In this document: piece after piece, positions 30,444 to 42,810 of the stretch
Layout of the letters: each line of letters opens with the position of its first letter
Position numbering within the stretch: position 1 is the first letter of the stretch
Assembly: GCF_019175385.1 (NCBI RefSeq)
Contig: NC_083339.1
Span: forward strand, 24,643,637 to 24,707,636
Direction of reading: 5' to 3'
From: Lycium barbarum
Taxonomy: Eukaryota > Streptophyta > Magnoliopsida > Solanales > Solanaceae
DNA: 64,000 bases
Made by a program: the position numbers and the translations under genes
The notes under the pieces: model-generated
The model's input: only the letters and a program-made list of their open reading frames with translations
The model's database searches: none
Told to the model about the DNA's origin: nothing

Positions 30444-33228
30444 TGTCACACCCTAATCTCACTAGGGTGTGATGGGCACCCGACCCTTATTTAGGGCCGA
30501 GCGAACCCGCAAACTCTTATTACATACATAACCTCTTTGGACTTCTAAATCAAATAAACATGAAATACATAGTAAGGCTTTCAAAATCTTCCTTTCCATC
30601 GTACTCAAATCAGATAGAATCTGTAATCACATGGACTTTATAACATAACACAAAATGACACATCGGCTGATGGAGCCGCTTACAAGACTGACTTCCGATA
30701 CCCACAACTCTGTCTGCAAAGTCTCTAACTTCGACCAAGACATTATAACTTAATACTCTGACCCGACAACACTCCAGAGGCAAATGGAGTTGCCATCTTC
30801 GCTGGAACATCTTCTATAGTGACTCCTACTCATCTGGGTGTACCTGCGTGGCATGAAACGCAGCGTCCACAAGAAGAGACGTCAGTACGAGCAATGTACT
30901 GAGTATGTAAGGCATGAATAGTAACATAGTAAGGGATGTAATTATGAATAATAACAGGATGGAAATATAGAGCATATCATGAGGTAAAAGTGTAACCTGT
31001 ACATCTGAGTGCCTTTTAGGTGGGTATCATGCATGCTTAGTGTTGCGGAACGTGCAGCCCGATATATATATATATATATATATATATATCATATTTTACC
31101 TTCTTTGAAAACATTTCTTTTTCATATATATGGAAAATAGAACGTATCATATTGCCGAGGCGTCGGCTCCGATCCATTTAGCCACATATATCCCGCGTCC
31201 GGGACGATATTGACCGATGTGGGATTTGCCTGAACCAATGTGGAATTTGCCTAAACCAATGTGGGATTCACCTAAGGAAAGCCGTACACTCACCCCCCTT
31301 TGGGACTCAGCGTTCTTGCTGAGGTTTGCCCCACCACCGGCTCTGATACCAACTGATCAGGTGGCTATGCGTCTATAGCGCCTCACTTTTTCCCTTACCC
31401 CATATATGTACATATACATATACATATATCATGTTCATGTATCAAATACATATATCATATACATATATCATGCAAGCAGCATGCAGGAGAGCCCAAAGAA
31501 TGTTATGTCTTTATCGGAGTGACGTAAGGTCGGTAACCTCCGAATATATTATGGAATAATCATCATGGCTTCGTCTCACCTCGAAGGAATAATTTTTTAT
31601 AAGATGAGACTAGCAACGAATGACAGCGTTAAGAGAACATGGAATAAGATCATAAATCTCATAAGCCGTCACTTCATATACATATACACATAGAACAAAT
31701 TTTTAAGACTCGATAGGTACATACATAAATCGACACGTGAAGGCTCAGAAACAAGTTTCGGGTCAATCCGATTTAGTATAAGAAAATTATGAGCGTTTGA
31801 AGTACAGAACCTTCTACGAACGTTTCAGAAGCCATTTTTGGAAAATCAGAGTAATAATCATATCAAGTACCTTTCGGAGATCGCTATGGATCAAATCAAC
31901 ATAAGGCTTTTGAAACCACACACTTGCATCAAGACATAGCAAATAGTTCTTCGGAAGTCAAGAACATTAGTCATCCTAGTGGCTCTAAGAATAGGAATTT
32001 CTTTAAAATCATACATATACGTCATCAGCTCGTTTCATAAGGATCATGCCAAAGAAAGAAATGGTAAGCCTTACATACCTGTTCCACGTCCTATTAGCTA
32101 CGCTTATTTATCCAAGCTTGCTAGTCTACATTCAAAAGAATTCACACAATCATTAGATTCGTCGTCATACACTTGCCTTAATCCTTCAAATGAATTCATT
32201 TATAATCTGCCGAAATTTCGGCAACATCTCCCCTGTAAATACACCATCCCCGAGAATCTAACTCGGCCAATTCATCAACAACAATCCGAGAATTCAACTC
32301 GGCCAAATTATCACAACAATACCAACAATCACATCTCCAACTTCAACAATCAATCCAAATTATATTCTAACATGGTTCAAGAACTTTCAAACAATTCACG
32401 TAATGTTCAAACAACCCAACCAACATACCACTTCACCCGAAACCTTCCAAATTCAACAAACAACACATTTCTTCTCTTCCAAGTTCATGAACTACACCAA
32501 CAATCTACACACTAACAACTTCATCAATTAATCCAAAATACATTCTAACGTTAGTAACTTCTTTTACATAATCCAACAACATTTTTCTTATATTCAATAC
32601 AATCACAACACCCAACTTACAATCTTCCAAACACATCTCTTGCTTCCAAATTCATGAGTTATATCCACAACCCACACATTAACAAATTCATTCATACAAA
32701 TATAAGGAATCATACTAATATCACATTAACTTCTTCAATAATCTACCAACAATTTCCACTTCATTTCAAACCATTAAATCTTCATTTTTATTATGGAATT
32801 CACAGCATCAACAATCAAACTACTAAATGAAATCAATTCATCATATCCACACAACATGGCCCTATTCGGCCACCACCTCCACACATATATATCATGAATT
32901 TCATCCATTTTCACATACTACGACACTTCACAAATCATCTATAACACATGAAAAAGAAGATTGAGCACATACCTTCTTCATCTAACTTCTTGGCTTAGCT
33001 AGGGTTTATAACTTGCAAGAATGGATGTTCCGCTTGCTCCAATAACTACTCCACGTTAAAGAGAACGTTCCAATTAGTTGGAATACTAGGGAAAAATAAT
33101 TTTTCCTTGATCACTTTCCATGGTTCATGTTCGGCCAACCATGGCCGAACACCCCCTTCTCTCTCTCTTTTTCTTTTCTCTCCAAGCTTCTTTATTTAGA
33201 GGATAGAATATGCCTTATTTAGTCATCC

Positions 33229-33276
<48 letters not shown>

Positions 33277-33658
33277 GGACACATGTCCCCTTCTCCCTTT
33301 TTCTTGAACTTTCTTAAATTAAACAAATATGACCACTTGTCTTATTATATAAGCTTTGGTCCATATATGTATTTATAATTAGCCCCATTTAATAAAAATA
33401 TGGGCATATGCCACACGGCCAACATGGCCCCCTTCAAGGACCTTCTTGAATATTTTGTGAAATTTCCATTTTGCCCCTAGCCTTCCACAATATTACCATG
33501 AACCACTTTGTGAATTTTCCTTTTTACCCTTAGCTTTTCTCAACATTTCCATACTAATAAACAACTTGTTCATTAAAATAATTTTGAAAAATAGTCTTGC
33601 CCTTATCTTACCACGACTTCCTTGAAATGTCCGAATGTACGAAATACGAGATATAACA
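30444..33658 (-). mobile_element. Solo LTR of a chromovirus, 3.2 kb, inside the Athila-like integrase
   Basis: Plus-strand ends are TGTCACACCC...GATATAACA. The integrase codons read on from GTAAGCTC (left) to CTCTTGTGGCATG (right), so only a partial target duplication (CTC) can be recognised. It shares GACGTCAGTACGAGC and TGTACTGAGTATGTAAGGCA with the solo LTR at 16549. By the TGTWACA...TGACA rule it is on minus. It contains two (TA)n runs (31062-31089, 33231-33272) and a TRIM-like stretch near 31200-31365. Confidence 0.75.
31190..31365 (-). mobile_element. TRIM-like or LTR-element fragment with tRNA-Met PBS, nested in the solo LTR
   Basis: Reading minus from 31365, CAGTTGGTATCAGAGCC contains the classic tRNA-Met primer-binding site TGGTATCAGAGC. 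A stretch follows with three repeats of CCCACATTGGTT/CCCACATCGGTC. Such CCCACATYGG repeats beside a TGGTATCAGAGC site remind me of short non-autonomous plant LTR elements. The borders are not clear, and it might be part of the host LTR. Confidence 0.35.
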
Positions 33659-34553
33659 CTCTTGTGGCATGAAATACATCTTGGTGGCTGTTGATTATGT
33701 CTCCAAATAGGTAGAAGCGGTGTCTTTGCCTAATAATGAAGCCAAGAGTGTTATGAGATTCTTGAAAAAGAACATATTTACTCGTTTTGGTACCCCAAGG
33801 GCAATAATCAGTGATGGTGGTTCTCACTTTTGGAATAAAGCCTTTGCGGGATTGATGGAGAAGTATGGAGTCAAGCATAGGGTGGCAACCCCGTATCATC
33901 CTCAGATAAACGGGCAAGTTGAAGTTTCTAATCGGTAGATAAAGAGTATTTTATCAAAGACGGTGAATGCAAACAGAACTGATTGGGCCCGAAAGCTCGA
34001 TGATGCTCTATGGGCTTACCGGACTGCCTTCAAGACTCCAATTGGGACTTCACCCTTCAAGCTAGTTTTCAGGAAGGCATGCCACCTACCAGTTGAACTT
34101 GAGCATAAAGCCATGTGGGCCTTGAAGAAATTGAACATGAATTGGGAAGAAGCGACCAAACTCAGGTTGTTTCAGCTTAACGAGATGGATGAATTCCGCT
34201 ATCAGGCTTATGAAAGTGCAGCGCTATACAAAGAGAGAATGAAGCAGTATCATGACAAGAAAATCCTAAAGCGGGAATTCTACAAGGGTGACCCCGTATT
34301 GTTGTTTAATTCTAGATTGAAGCTGCTTCTGGGCAAATTAAAATCAAGGTGGTTAGGTCCCTTTGAAGTGGTAAGTGTCTCACCTCATGGAGCTATTGAA
34401 TTGAAGTTTGAAGACGAAACTCGGACATTTAAAGTGAATGGGCAGAGGGTGAATCACTATCATGGTACGATTGACGGAGATAGAGTTGTGGACCGATATC
34501 GGTTGAAGCACCTTGGGACGAATGCTGACGCGGCAAGTCCCGACCAAGAGTAA
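33659..34553 (+). pseudogene. Integrase, C-terminal half
   Basis: Resumes at CGMKYILVAVDYVSK. It carries the second catalytic Asp in [10 protein letters not shown] and the Glu in NGQVEVSNR, then the C-terminal [20 protein letters not shown] segment, ending with a stop at 34551. TAG stops at 33708 and 33936 interrupt it. With the N-terminal half it gives a full DDE integrase that inserts the cDNA. Confidence 0.88.
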
Positions 34554-36210
34554 TCCGATAACACCGTCGTACTGCGACGTTAAATCAAGCGCTTCTTGGG
34601 AGGCAGCCCAAGTTTAAAATTCTATAATTTTATTTTTGTAGGTTTTAGTTTTTTTTATTGTGTTTTTTTTAGGTATCGAGTGCGCAGGAACTGAAACTCG
34701 GAAAACCAGCAAAGTTACACCAGAGCAAAAAGACAGGCTGTCGACATGTCGACGGACCGTCAATGTACAATGACAGTGTGCAGAGCTGAACTTCTGAGGA
34801 TTAGCAACTGCTCATCTGTAGGTAAGTAAATCGACGAGCATGTCGACGAACTGTCGACAAGTTCGATGACACCGTCGAACTACTCGTCAACAGGTAACTC
34901 TTTTCTTTAATTTTCTTATCGTCTTTATGCCTTGACGAGTCATCGACATGTCGACGACTCGTCCAAAAAACTTCAGAAAAAAAATATGAAGGGCCAACAG
35001 TCATGTTTTTAAAACAAAATAACGGTCAGAGCATTCAACAATCCCCATTAACTTCTCCACTTTCCCTCATTAACTTCAAATTCCTAAACTCCCTCTCTTT
35101 TCCCTCCATAACTCCCACAAAATCCTCCATAAACTCCCCATTAACTTCTCCACTTTCCTCCACAATCAAAAGAAACAACCCTAACCTCCATAAACGGAAA
35201 CCCTTTGCCTAGTATCTACAAAAAATTGCTCTGTTTTTTTTTTCTCAAATTGATCAAGTGTTCTTCTACTTCTTCACATAAACAGGTATGATGAGTTAAT
35301 TTCGACCCTTTCTTGGTTTTAGTGTTGGTATCTGTTCGAAAATTGCTAAAGAAATTGCCTAGGGTTCCTAAACTAATTGAAACATTTGATACCTAGGCTA
35401 TCTTTGTTGATAATTAAATAAGTTGGGTTTGTTTTAACTGGGAGAATGGGGTGATATCTGTGACGATTGAATGCCAAGGGTAGAAATTATGACTTAGGGT
35501 TTGTACTTGTTGATTGAAATCCATGCTTAAAATTGAAAAATTGAGAAATTGTGGTTGGGGGAAGGGAATTTGGTATGATTGTTGTTAGGAAGACTCGTGG
35601 GGACGAGAAGATCATGCTTCCATTGAGTCGGCGGGCATTTTGATCAACTTGTTGGTTCATTATGCCCGCCAATGGCCCGAAAAAGAGAATTCTGTTATAA
35701 CATGATGTTTAAGGAGTGAAGTCTAAGTAGCTCCAACGGGTTGGAGGGTATTTCGATTAAAAATTTCGGTTTGAAATCATTATACCCACCAAACGAAACT
35801 CGGATAATTGCCGAAAGGGTTGAAACTTGAGTAAAAAATTAGGGTGAAGTCTGAGTAACCCGAAACCCCAAAACCGCAAATGTGCCTAATAATGAAAAGA
35901 TGGTTCTCTGATTGTTTGAAGTGGAAAACACAAAGCCGAAGCAATGTTTGATGTCTGGTAACTGTTGGATACTTATGCAGGGCCGTAAACATATCGACGG
36001 CACCGTCAACAGGTCGACGAACCGTCTTTGTACAAAGACGATCCCGTCGAGCTGTTTGACGGTCCGTCGACAGGTTCGACGGCCCGTCAAAGCACATCAA
36101 CGGTCTGCAGACTGAGAACATCATAGAATTGAAAACATTTCTTTAGAAACTAACTGTTTTGATTTCACTTGTACGGATTGACTAGATTGTGGTTTTTGCT
36201 GATTACAGGT
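34554..36210 (+). other. Leader between pol and the env-like region, with palindrome arrays and intron-like segment
   Basis: No ORF. It contains two arrays of GTCGAC/ACGGACCGTC palindromes (34738-34960 and 35985-36105) and a pyrimidine-rich stretch at 35040-35230. A possible intron runs from AACAG|GTATGATG (35286) to GATTACAG (36208), just before the env-like ATG. This resembles a 5' leader with its own splice unit, but splicing is inferred only. Confidence 0.45.
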
Positions 36211-38600
36211 ATGGCGCCACCCAAGTTGACAACCACCCGAGGGGTGGCTCGAGGCAAACGCAAAGAGCAATGGGGCGAAGGAGGCCCGATGGCCAACCCA
36301 CACTTAGAGACGAGGGGTTGGATGATGAGCTTGAGGTTCTGCCCGTGAAGAAGACCAGGGCTGCTCCTCCCCCGTGGAACAGACAGGTCACAGTACCGGC
36401 TCCTACACCTCCCAGTCTGACGGGAAGGAATCATCTACATCTGGGTCCAGTGATGGATCCGAGAAGGAGGGATCAGAGGCTGCATCTGGAGATGCCTCAA
36501 CTGCTGCGCGAACGCAGTCTATTGAAGAGGTTGCTCAGTCCTCTTAGGCACATTCTAGATCCCAGACCCGTCAGAGCTCACAACCTGGTGATGATGAGGC
36601 TGATACTGATACTGATGCTGTGGCAGCTAGGGCTCGGGAACTTAGAAGGAAGAGGGTTGATGATCGTTGGGATCGCTTTACTGTTGAGGGTGCCAGAGAG
36701 CTGTATGAGTACGGCATTGAGTTAAAAGGTGACGACACCCAACATGAGAAACGAACCATAAATGAAGAGCGACATATCAGTTTTGAGGGGCTCGAGATCT
36801 TACCCAGAGCCAGAGAGATTATTCGTCACTATCAATTAGAGTTCATACAGGAGCCGCCTGGGGACTATTGCCCTGTTTTGGTTCGTGAGATATATGCCGC
36901 ATATGGGGCATTGATCAAGAAAGTCGGAAAGAGGCGCCAGAAGTTGAAGAAGCTACCATCGCGGAGTGAGGTTGAGATCAGAGGGGTGAGTGTTGATATA
37001 TATCTGCCCAGGCTATCAACAGAGTATATTTCGGTAATAACTACACCGCCACGAGGCAGACAATTGAGCTTGAAGATAAGTTGCGGAGGTGCAAGGAACA
37101 GTCCGTCAGGGACTGGGTATTTACAGTGGTGGGTCGCCCGACCAAGAGAGCCGAGTGTACTAATTTGAAAAATCGGATAAAGAAGAAGTGGTTGACTCTA
37201 GAGGGAAAGTTTTGGTGGAGCGTGGTGCAGTTGCGGCTTCTCCCCACTCAGGCTGATAACGCTCTTACAGTTGATAGGCAGGTGGTTATAGCTGCATTGA
37301 TGTCCAGATGCCCGATTAATTTCGAGGCATTAGCTAGTATGGAGATACAGTTGAGGGCTTCCCAGCCCAACACTTCCCTGATACTTCCATGCCTGATTAC
37401 AGAGCTTGTTCGGAGGTCACAGTTACGGTTTATAGATGATATCGACCACCGAATTACGTCATCGGTCTATTCGATAGAAAAGAGCAAGAGTGAGGCCGTT
37501 GATGAGAGCCAAGGGGAAGCGGATGGGTTCCCAGTGGCACTTGGAGGGGTACCCCTACCACAGGAGCCTGTTCATCCCGGGGCCGCAGGTGACTCTACAC
37601 TGGAGTTACCCGCCACTGCTGCCCCTATTATTGAGACTGTCCAGGCTACAGATTTTGAGACTCTAGCTGCCGATGTTGGTGATGATTCCGTTGAGACTCA
37701 AACTGCTATTCCTGACCCACAGACTTCGGCTCCACCGCCTCCGAGTTCAGTCCCACAGCCAGCGGGTCCAGTTGCACAGCCCCAAGGTACTGCTAGAGTT
37801 GATCCATATGCCTTCTCAATGGACAACTTTAGGAAATTTGCAAAACAGGCGGCTACAGCGGACCAGAAGTCAAAGATCATAGTAAACTAGCTGGATGATT
37901 ATGTGAGGACGAGAGTAGAGGAGGCATTAGATCCTGTGACGATGACACTGTCTGCTCGGCTGGATGGGTTTGAGATGAGATTGACTGCATTGGAGATGGC
38001 TCGCCCGATCTCTCCTACAGATGCTTTGAGGGCAGAGTTGGAGCAGCTCAAAGCTGATGTGTTATTATTGAAGGCTCGTGATCCGAGCCTAGTAGCAACA
38101 CCACCATCTGTTGCAGAGGTGATTGAGGAGGAGCTCCCCGTAGTGCAGTTAGTTACGCCTACCGCAGCAGGTGGTCGGGGAAAAAGAAAGAGAGCGGCCC
38201 GTGATGAGGAGGAGGTGCGAGAGAGCACTCGTCCTAGGGGTCCGAGTATAGAGGAGCAGCAGGTGGCAGAGGCCATTCAGAGATCGCTCATGGAGAATGT
38301 CCAGTTTGGGACTAGAGGAGCCACCTCGAGCAGTACCCCCAGTGGTGAGGCATTGCCACCACCCCTTCCTACTCCAGTGCCAGTGCCTACGGGCACCACC
38401 ACTGATGTTGCTACTGATGCTGCTACAGAGATTGTTGTTGGTGCGGTTGTACCACCTGATGCCTCGCAGATCGATGAGTCGCGAGATGAGCAGTGCGCCA
38501 CAGGTATTCCTACTCCCTGGTATTATTTTTTTCTGCATTGGGGACATTGCAGATTTTTCAGTTGGGGGTGGGAGTATTTTATGTATCATATATGTGTTTA
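36211..38600 (+). pseudogene. Env-like/putative plant transposon protein of the Athila-like element
   Basis: An ATG at 36211 (MAPPKLTTTRGVARGKRK) follows a consensus-like acceptor. The frame then shifts (about 36300, 36550, 37060) and continues through a Ser/Glu-rich linker and ARARELRRKRVDDRWDRF...GARELYEYGIELK. Next come a globular domain (FEGLEILPRAREIIRHYQLE, RDWVFTVVGRPTKRAE, VIAALMSRCPINFEALAS, LVRRSQLRFI), a Pro/Gln-rich linker, a coiled-coil-like segment at 37990-38075 and a Lys/Arg block (GGRGKRKRAARDEEE). TAG at 37888. This layout is that of the plant transposon protein/env-like ORF of Athila-type elements. I see no clear signal peptide or membrane span, so a true envelope role is unsupported. 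Confidence 0.65.
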
Positions 38601-39830
38601 GGACCCCCTCGACTTTTCTTTGCCATGGTTCTTTTCCTGAGGGGTGTATTTCTTATTGAACCTGGAATGTTTAGGTCGTGTTTAGATAAAGTAGAGTATT
38701 GTTGACTTATGTGGTAGTGGTTTGATTAACTTAGGGTTGTTTTATTTTGATTTTGAGAAAAAACACTCCCAATCGAAGCTTTTGAAAAAATGGACTTCGT
38801 TGTTTAATTGACATGCATGTTTCCTTGTGTGACATTTAGATTATTGGGTTACCTTGTGTGCGGAATTTTAGCAGGGAGACTAGTGTGTTGACAATTCTGA
38901 TGTCATGTGTTGTGAGGTTTTGTAGATATATTCTCTAGTTTTGTATGTGATCTAGAACTTGCCTGGTTATTCATGCCTAAAATTTGAAGATAAGTGAAGC
39001 TGTAAAATGATCTTAGGCTTTGTTTGTGTTAGAAAACCCCTGTTTAGCCTGAATATAAGCCTACCCATAGATTAATATCCCTTGTTAGCCAGTTTGAGCC
39101 TGAAAACCTGTCTTTGATTAGCCGTAACAAGCCGATACCCGTTCTTAATATCCATCTCTTTTTGCATCTGGTCCCTCCTTGGCACTAAAATAATAAGATT
39201 GAGGCTAAAAGCCTAAGTTGGGGGTGATAGGTGGACTAAGGGGAATATGAGGCATAAGCCTAAAGGGGGGTGAAGTAAACTGCCTAGTTAAAAGACAGCG
39301 GTGTGGTAAGTGTGAAAGAAAAAGAAAAAAAAGAAAAAAAAAACAGCAACCAAAGAAAAAAAAGAAAAGAAAAATGTGTAGAGAAGTAGAATCACAATAA
39401 AACCACACCGAGGCAACAAAAAGAAAGAAGGGAAGAAAACAAAAGGCAAAAAAAAGGGTAAAAGAAAAAATAATATGTAGCGTTCAAGGAGGGTGAGTCA
39501 CTGTTATTCAAATATCTATCCTACCAGTCCCCAAACCTACATTACAACCTTGAAAAAGTCCTAAAGTGATCACAGCCGAACTGTCCAAAGTCGAGGGCGT
39601 TGAAAATAAGGGCAAGCCTATGGTATTTGCATGTATAGATAGAGAATTTCTTTATGAGTGTGAGTGTTTCTCTTCTCCTTTGTCTTCTGTCCCATTCTGT
39701 GTGTACATATATGTTGGCACATTCTTTGGTCTTTGTGAGGGCATTAGAATTTGTTAAGTGACTGGTTTCCCTGAGTCTTGATTCGTGTGCGCTATGGTTT
39801 CAAAACGCACCAGCAAACATGCCTTGAGGG
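38601..39830 (+). other. 3' untranslated region of the Athila-like element, truncated
   Basis: Non-coding. It has two purine tracts suited to plus-strand priming (TTGGGGGTGGGAG about 38562, AAGTTGGGGGTGATAGG about 39214) and a strongly purine-rich A/G tract at 39313-39470. No LTR start (TGATGTGCCGGG) follows. At about 39830 the sequence changes to CAGCAA-rich DNA. Confidence 0.5.
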
Positions 39831-42092
39831 ACAGTATACATTTCCCCCAGAAATGAAGCCTCAAGCTATAGCAGCCAAATCTTGTAGCCATCAATGATAT
39901 GTTGTTGTAAGCAGCAACCATGCAACAACATGTTCACAAGCAAGGTAGCAAGGCATGGAACTTTCAAATAGATATGTGAGAATGCACCAACCAAGCAGAA
40001 CCAGTAGCAACAGCAACAGAACCAGAAAACCAAAAATGCAGTAGTTGCTTCATCTCAAACAACAATTTATCCCCCAAAATGAGGTAGTAAAAATGTAACA
40101 GCCATCCTCAAAATGCAACAGCTGGCTGAAGAATGCAGCATAGCAATAGCAACAAGTAACAGTAAAGTGCAGCAAGTTTCGCCAAGTTCAGCAGCAACTC
40201 ATAGACATTTACGATTGAGAAAAGTCCCCAAGCCATGCAAAGAAACAGAGGGGTAAAGACTGGGCATCCAATAGTGAATTATTTGAACAAAGTAGTAGCA
40301 AGGGACACAGTATTGACAAACATCATGAATATGCACTCAGATCAGATCAATACACAAAATAGTGCACCAAGCTTAAAAGATCTAGGCAGGAGAGGGGGTC
40401 ACCACTATCCATATTCCGATGCCGCAAAAGATCAAAATGTTTCTAGAACCTTAGGCATGGCAGACTATTGGAAGGCTAAACCAATCCCTACATTTTCCTT
40501 GAGTTTCAGCAATCAAGATAACAAGAAGGAAATGAAGATTATGGTAATGAAATTACTTAAAGAAAAAGCTTTAAACGTGCTAAAACTATACTCTAACTCA
40601 GAATATTTTATAGACAAACATCAGGAAAAAGCAGTTCTAAAGATTTTACAAATAGGGTGACACTTATCCTTCCATATCTTAAACTGAGTTTAAGGAAGAT
40701 TTCAATAGTTCATAGGAACACAAATGTTCAACTAACCCTTGGCTGACCAAAACTAATTCAAACAAGAGAAACTAAATAGAAAAAGGCTAATAGATAGTGA
40801 ACTAATTCTTCCCAGGTCTTCACTTATCAAAGGGGTTCAAAATACATCCTCAATAACTTCAGGGAACACACAGGAAGTAGGAAAAAACAGCAACTCATTT
40901 TAGAGCCTTATCCATTACTTGAAAACCAGTTCAATACTCAGACTCATGGAGGACAGTAAAGGAACAAGAAAGTTATGAAGCATGTAGGCTAACAATCTTC
41001 ACAGTGTTACAAGAGGCTTTGTTTTAAAAAATATAAAAAGGTTCATAAAAGTTCAGTAGGACTAATACCATTTCATCCTTTATAATGAGAAACAGTTTTG
41101 TATTAAGTGGCAGAAGTTAATTGTATTCAGTTGGTCAAAACTCAATGATATAACTGGAGATCACAGGATACAGGGTACTGCACATACATATGAGATAAGG
41201 GATTCAAAAACCAGAACACAATACCAACAAACAAGAAGAGGACTGAACCAAATATCAAGTGTGACAGTGTCACATCTACTGTTGGAGCAAATACTTAACC
41301 AAAGCAATCCAAACAAAACTGACACTGCTACATTTGGTCATTTTAGGCATATCAATCCTAAGCTACTTGGACAACAACCCAATTACTCCCTAGATCTAAT
41401 CAAAGTCAACAAAGATTGAATTCAAAAGGGCATATAGGGCTAAGGCCACAGTTACACCACATGCACATAGGATTACCCTCAAACCAATTTACAAGTATAG
41501 CAACAGTTAAGAATCATATTATTTCAGAGAAGATACTTATTTGCACTTAACAAAGAATTATTGAACATAGCTCAGGGTTTAAACCAAGTTAAAAAAAAAA
41601 ACAAATGCATTTTGGTTCAAAATATACTATTAGCACCTAAGTTGGCACAAACATTGTCCAAAATGATTCACTCCCCTTAAGAAAAATTCAGACCAAGAAC
41701 ACAACATAACAGATCAGGCCAGCCTAGGCCTTATCTGAGTAAATCTTAGTTTAAGTGATTCATCTTAGCCCACAGTTTCAACACATATACTCTCCTCAGT
41801 AAAACAGGGTCAAACACAGAGGTGTACTTCACAAGTTTGAGTCACATATGCACATATTAGGACTGCCAGATATCCATATACATTCTGCAGGACATTTTAG
41901 ACTGCTGTATCCTAAAACAACACTTAATCACCTTGACTCAACTAGATCAAATTCTGGTTTTGAAAGCTAATGTAATGTTGAAAATACATAGGTTGAACTT
42001 TTAATTATAAACATAAGCCTACATCAACAATGATCTAGTTCCTTTACTTAAGCTATTATGTGATCCTGCCCCCTCCTTCCCTTTAACAACAC
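39830..42092. other. Non-coding repeat-derived DNA, CAGCAA-rich at the left
   Basis: No coding frame that resembles a protein family. The first 400 bp are rich in AGCAACAG-type motifs. A block at 40192-40283 (CAGCAACTCATAGACATTTA onward) recurs diverged at 49988-50075. Probably the long LTR or leader of the minus-strand element whose LTR edge is at 52830. Confidence 0.35.
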
Positions 42093-42810
42093 ATAAGAGG
42101 TAAATTAGAACAACAACAACAACAGCCCAATGAAATCCCACATCTTGGGGTCTGGGGAGGGTATAATGTACGCAGACCTTACTCCTACCAAGGTAGGATG
42201 GCTGTTTCCGAGAGACCCTCGGCTCAATAGAAGCATAAAAAGGGGGTCAGATAAGGTTAAAAGATTTAAAACGATATTGCAATGAAATAATGCAAGCGAC
42301 ACAGTAAAACAGGATAATCAAGGAATTCAAAGCGATATGGAAATGCAAATCACGAAAGCGGCACAGATAAAATAGAGTAATCAAAGTACAGAAAGTAGCA
42401 AATAATAACATAAATTAAAGCACAAGAAATTATAATGCGCTAATGCGCCTACTAATAAGGAAAGATAACGAGACTTATATACTAGCCTTCTACCCTAATG
42501 TGGGTCCTCCACACCTTCCTATCTAAGGTCATGTCCTCGGTAAGCTGTAACTGCGTCATGTCCTGTCTAATCACCTCTCCCCAATATTTCTTTGGCCTAC
42601 CCCTACCTCTTCTGAAACCATCCATGGCTAACCTCTCACACCTCCGCACTGGGGCATCTATGTCTCTCATCTTCACATGCCCAAACCATCTCAGTCGCAT
42701 TTCCCGCATCTTGTCTTCCACCGAGGCCACTCCCACCTTATCCCGAATAGCCTCATTTCTAATCCTGTCGCTCCTAGTGTGCCCACACATCCATAAGAGG
42801 TAAATTAGAA
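42093..42810 (-). mobile_element. 5'-truncated RTE-type LINE with 18 bp target-site duplication
   Basis: ATAAGAGGTAAATTAGAA stands at 42093-42110 and again at 42793-42810. Between them, on minus, is the C-terminal part of a LINE ([44 protein letters not shown], ending near RVEG at about 42485), then its 3' end. The latter reads GGTAGGAGTAAGGTCTGCGT and GGGATTTCATTGGGCTG, with a (GTT)n tail. Duplication and truncation are the marks of target-primed reverse transcription. Confidence 0.9.

Larger units (their letters stand above)
24460..39830 (+). mobile_element. Athila-like Ty3/gypsy retrotransposon with env-like region, lacking 3' LTR
   Basis: In order: 5' LTR 24460-25786, PBS, gag, protease, RT/RNase H, integrase (split by a solo LTR), an intergenic leader with palindromic arrays, an env-like/plant-transposon-protein region, and a purine-rich tail (TTGGGGGTGGGAG at 38562; AAGTTGGGGGTGATAGG at 39214). 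The lineage call rests on the RT and protease sequence, the PBS type and the extra ORF after integrase. Sequence homologous to it stops near 39830 without a 3' LTR. Numerous stops and frameshifts show it is dead. Confidence 0.85.

Noticed and set aside
31979..32515. 178-codon open frame on + inside the solo LTR
   Set aside because: Asn/Thr/Ser-rich, low-complexity reading of AT-rich LTR DNA, with no domain and no conservation with the sister LTRs.
36211..38600. A functional host gene in the env-like region
   Set aside because: It lies within the retrotransposon after integrase, is frameshifted several times and has an in-frame TAG.
42498..42803. Plus-strand frames opposite the LINE copies (also 45221-45630)
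   Set aside because: Shadow frames of the minus-strand reverse transcriptase.
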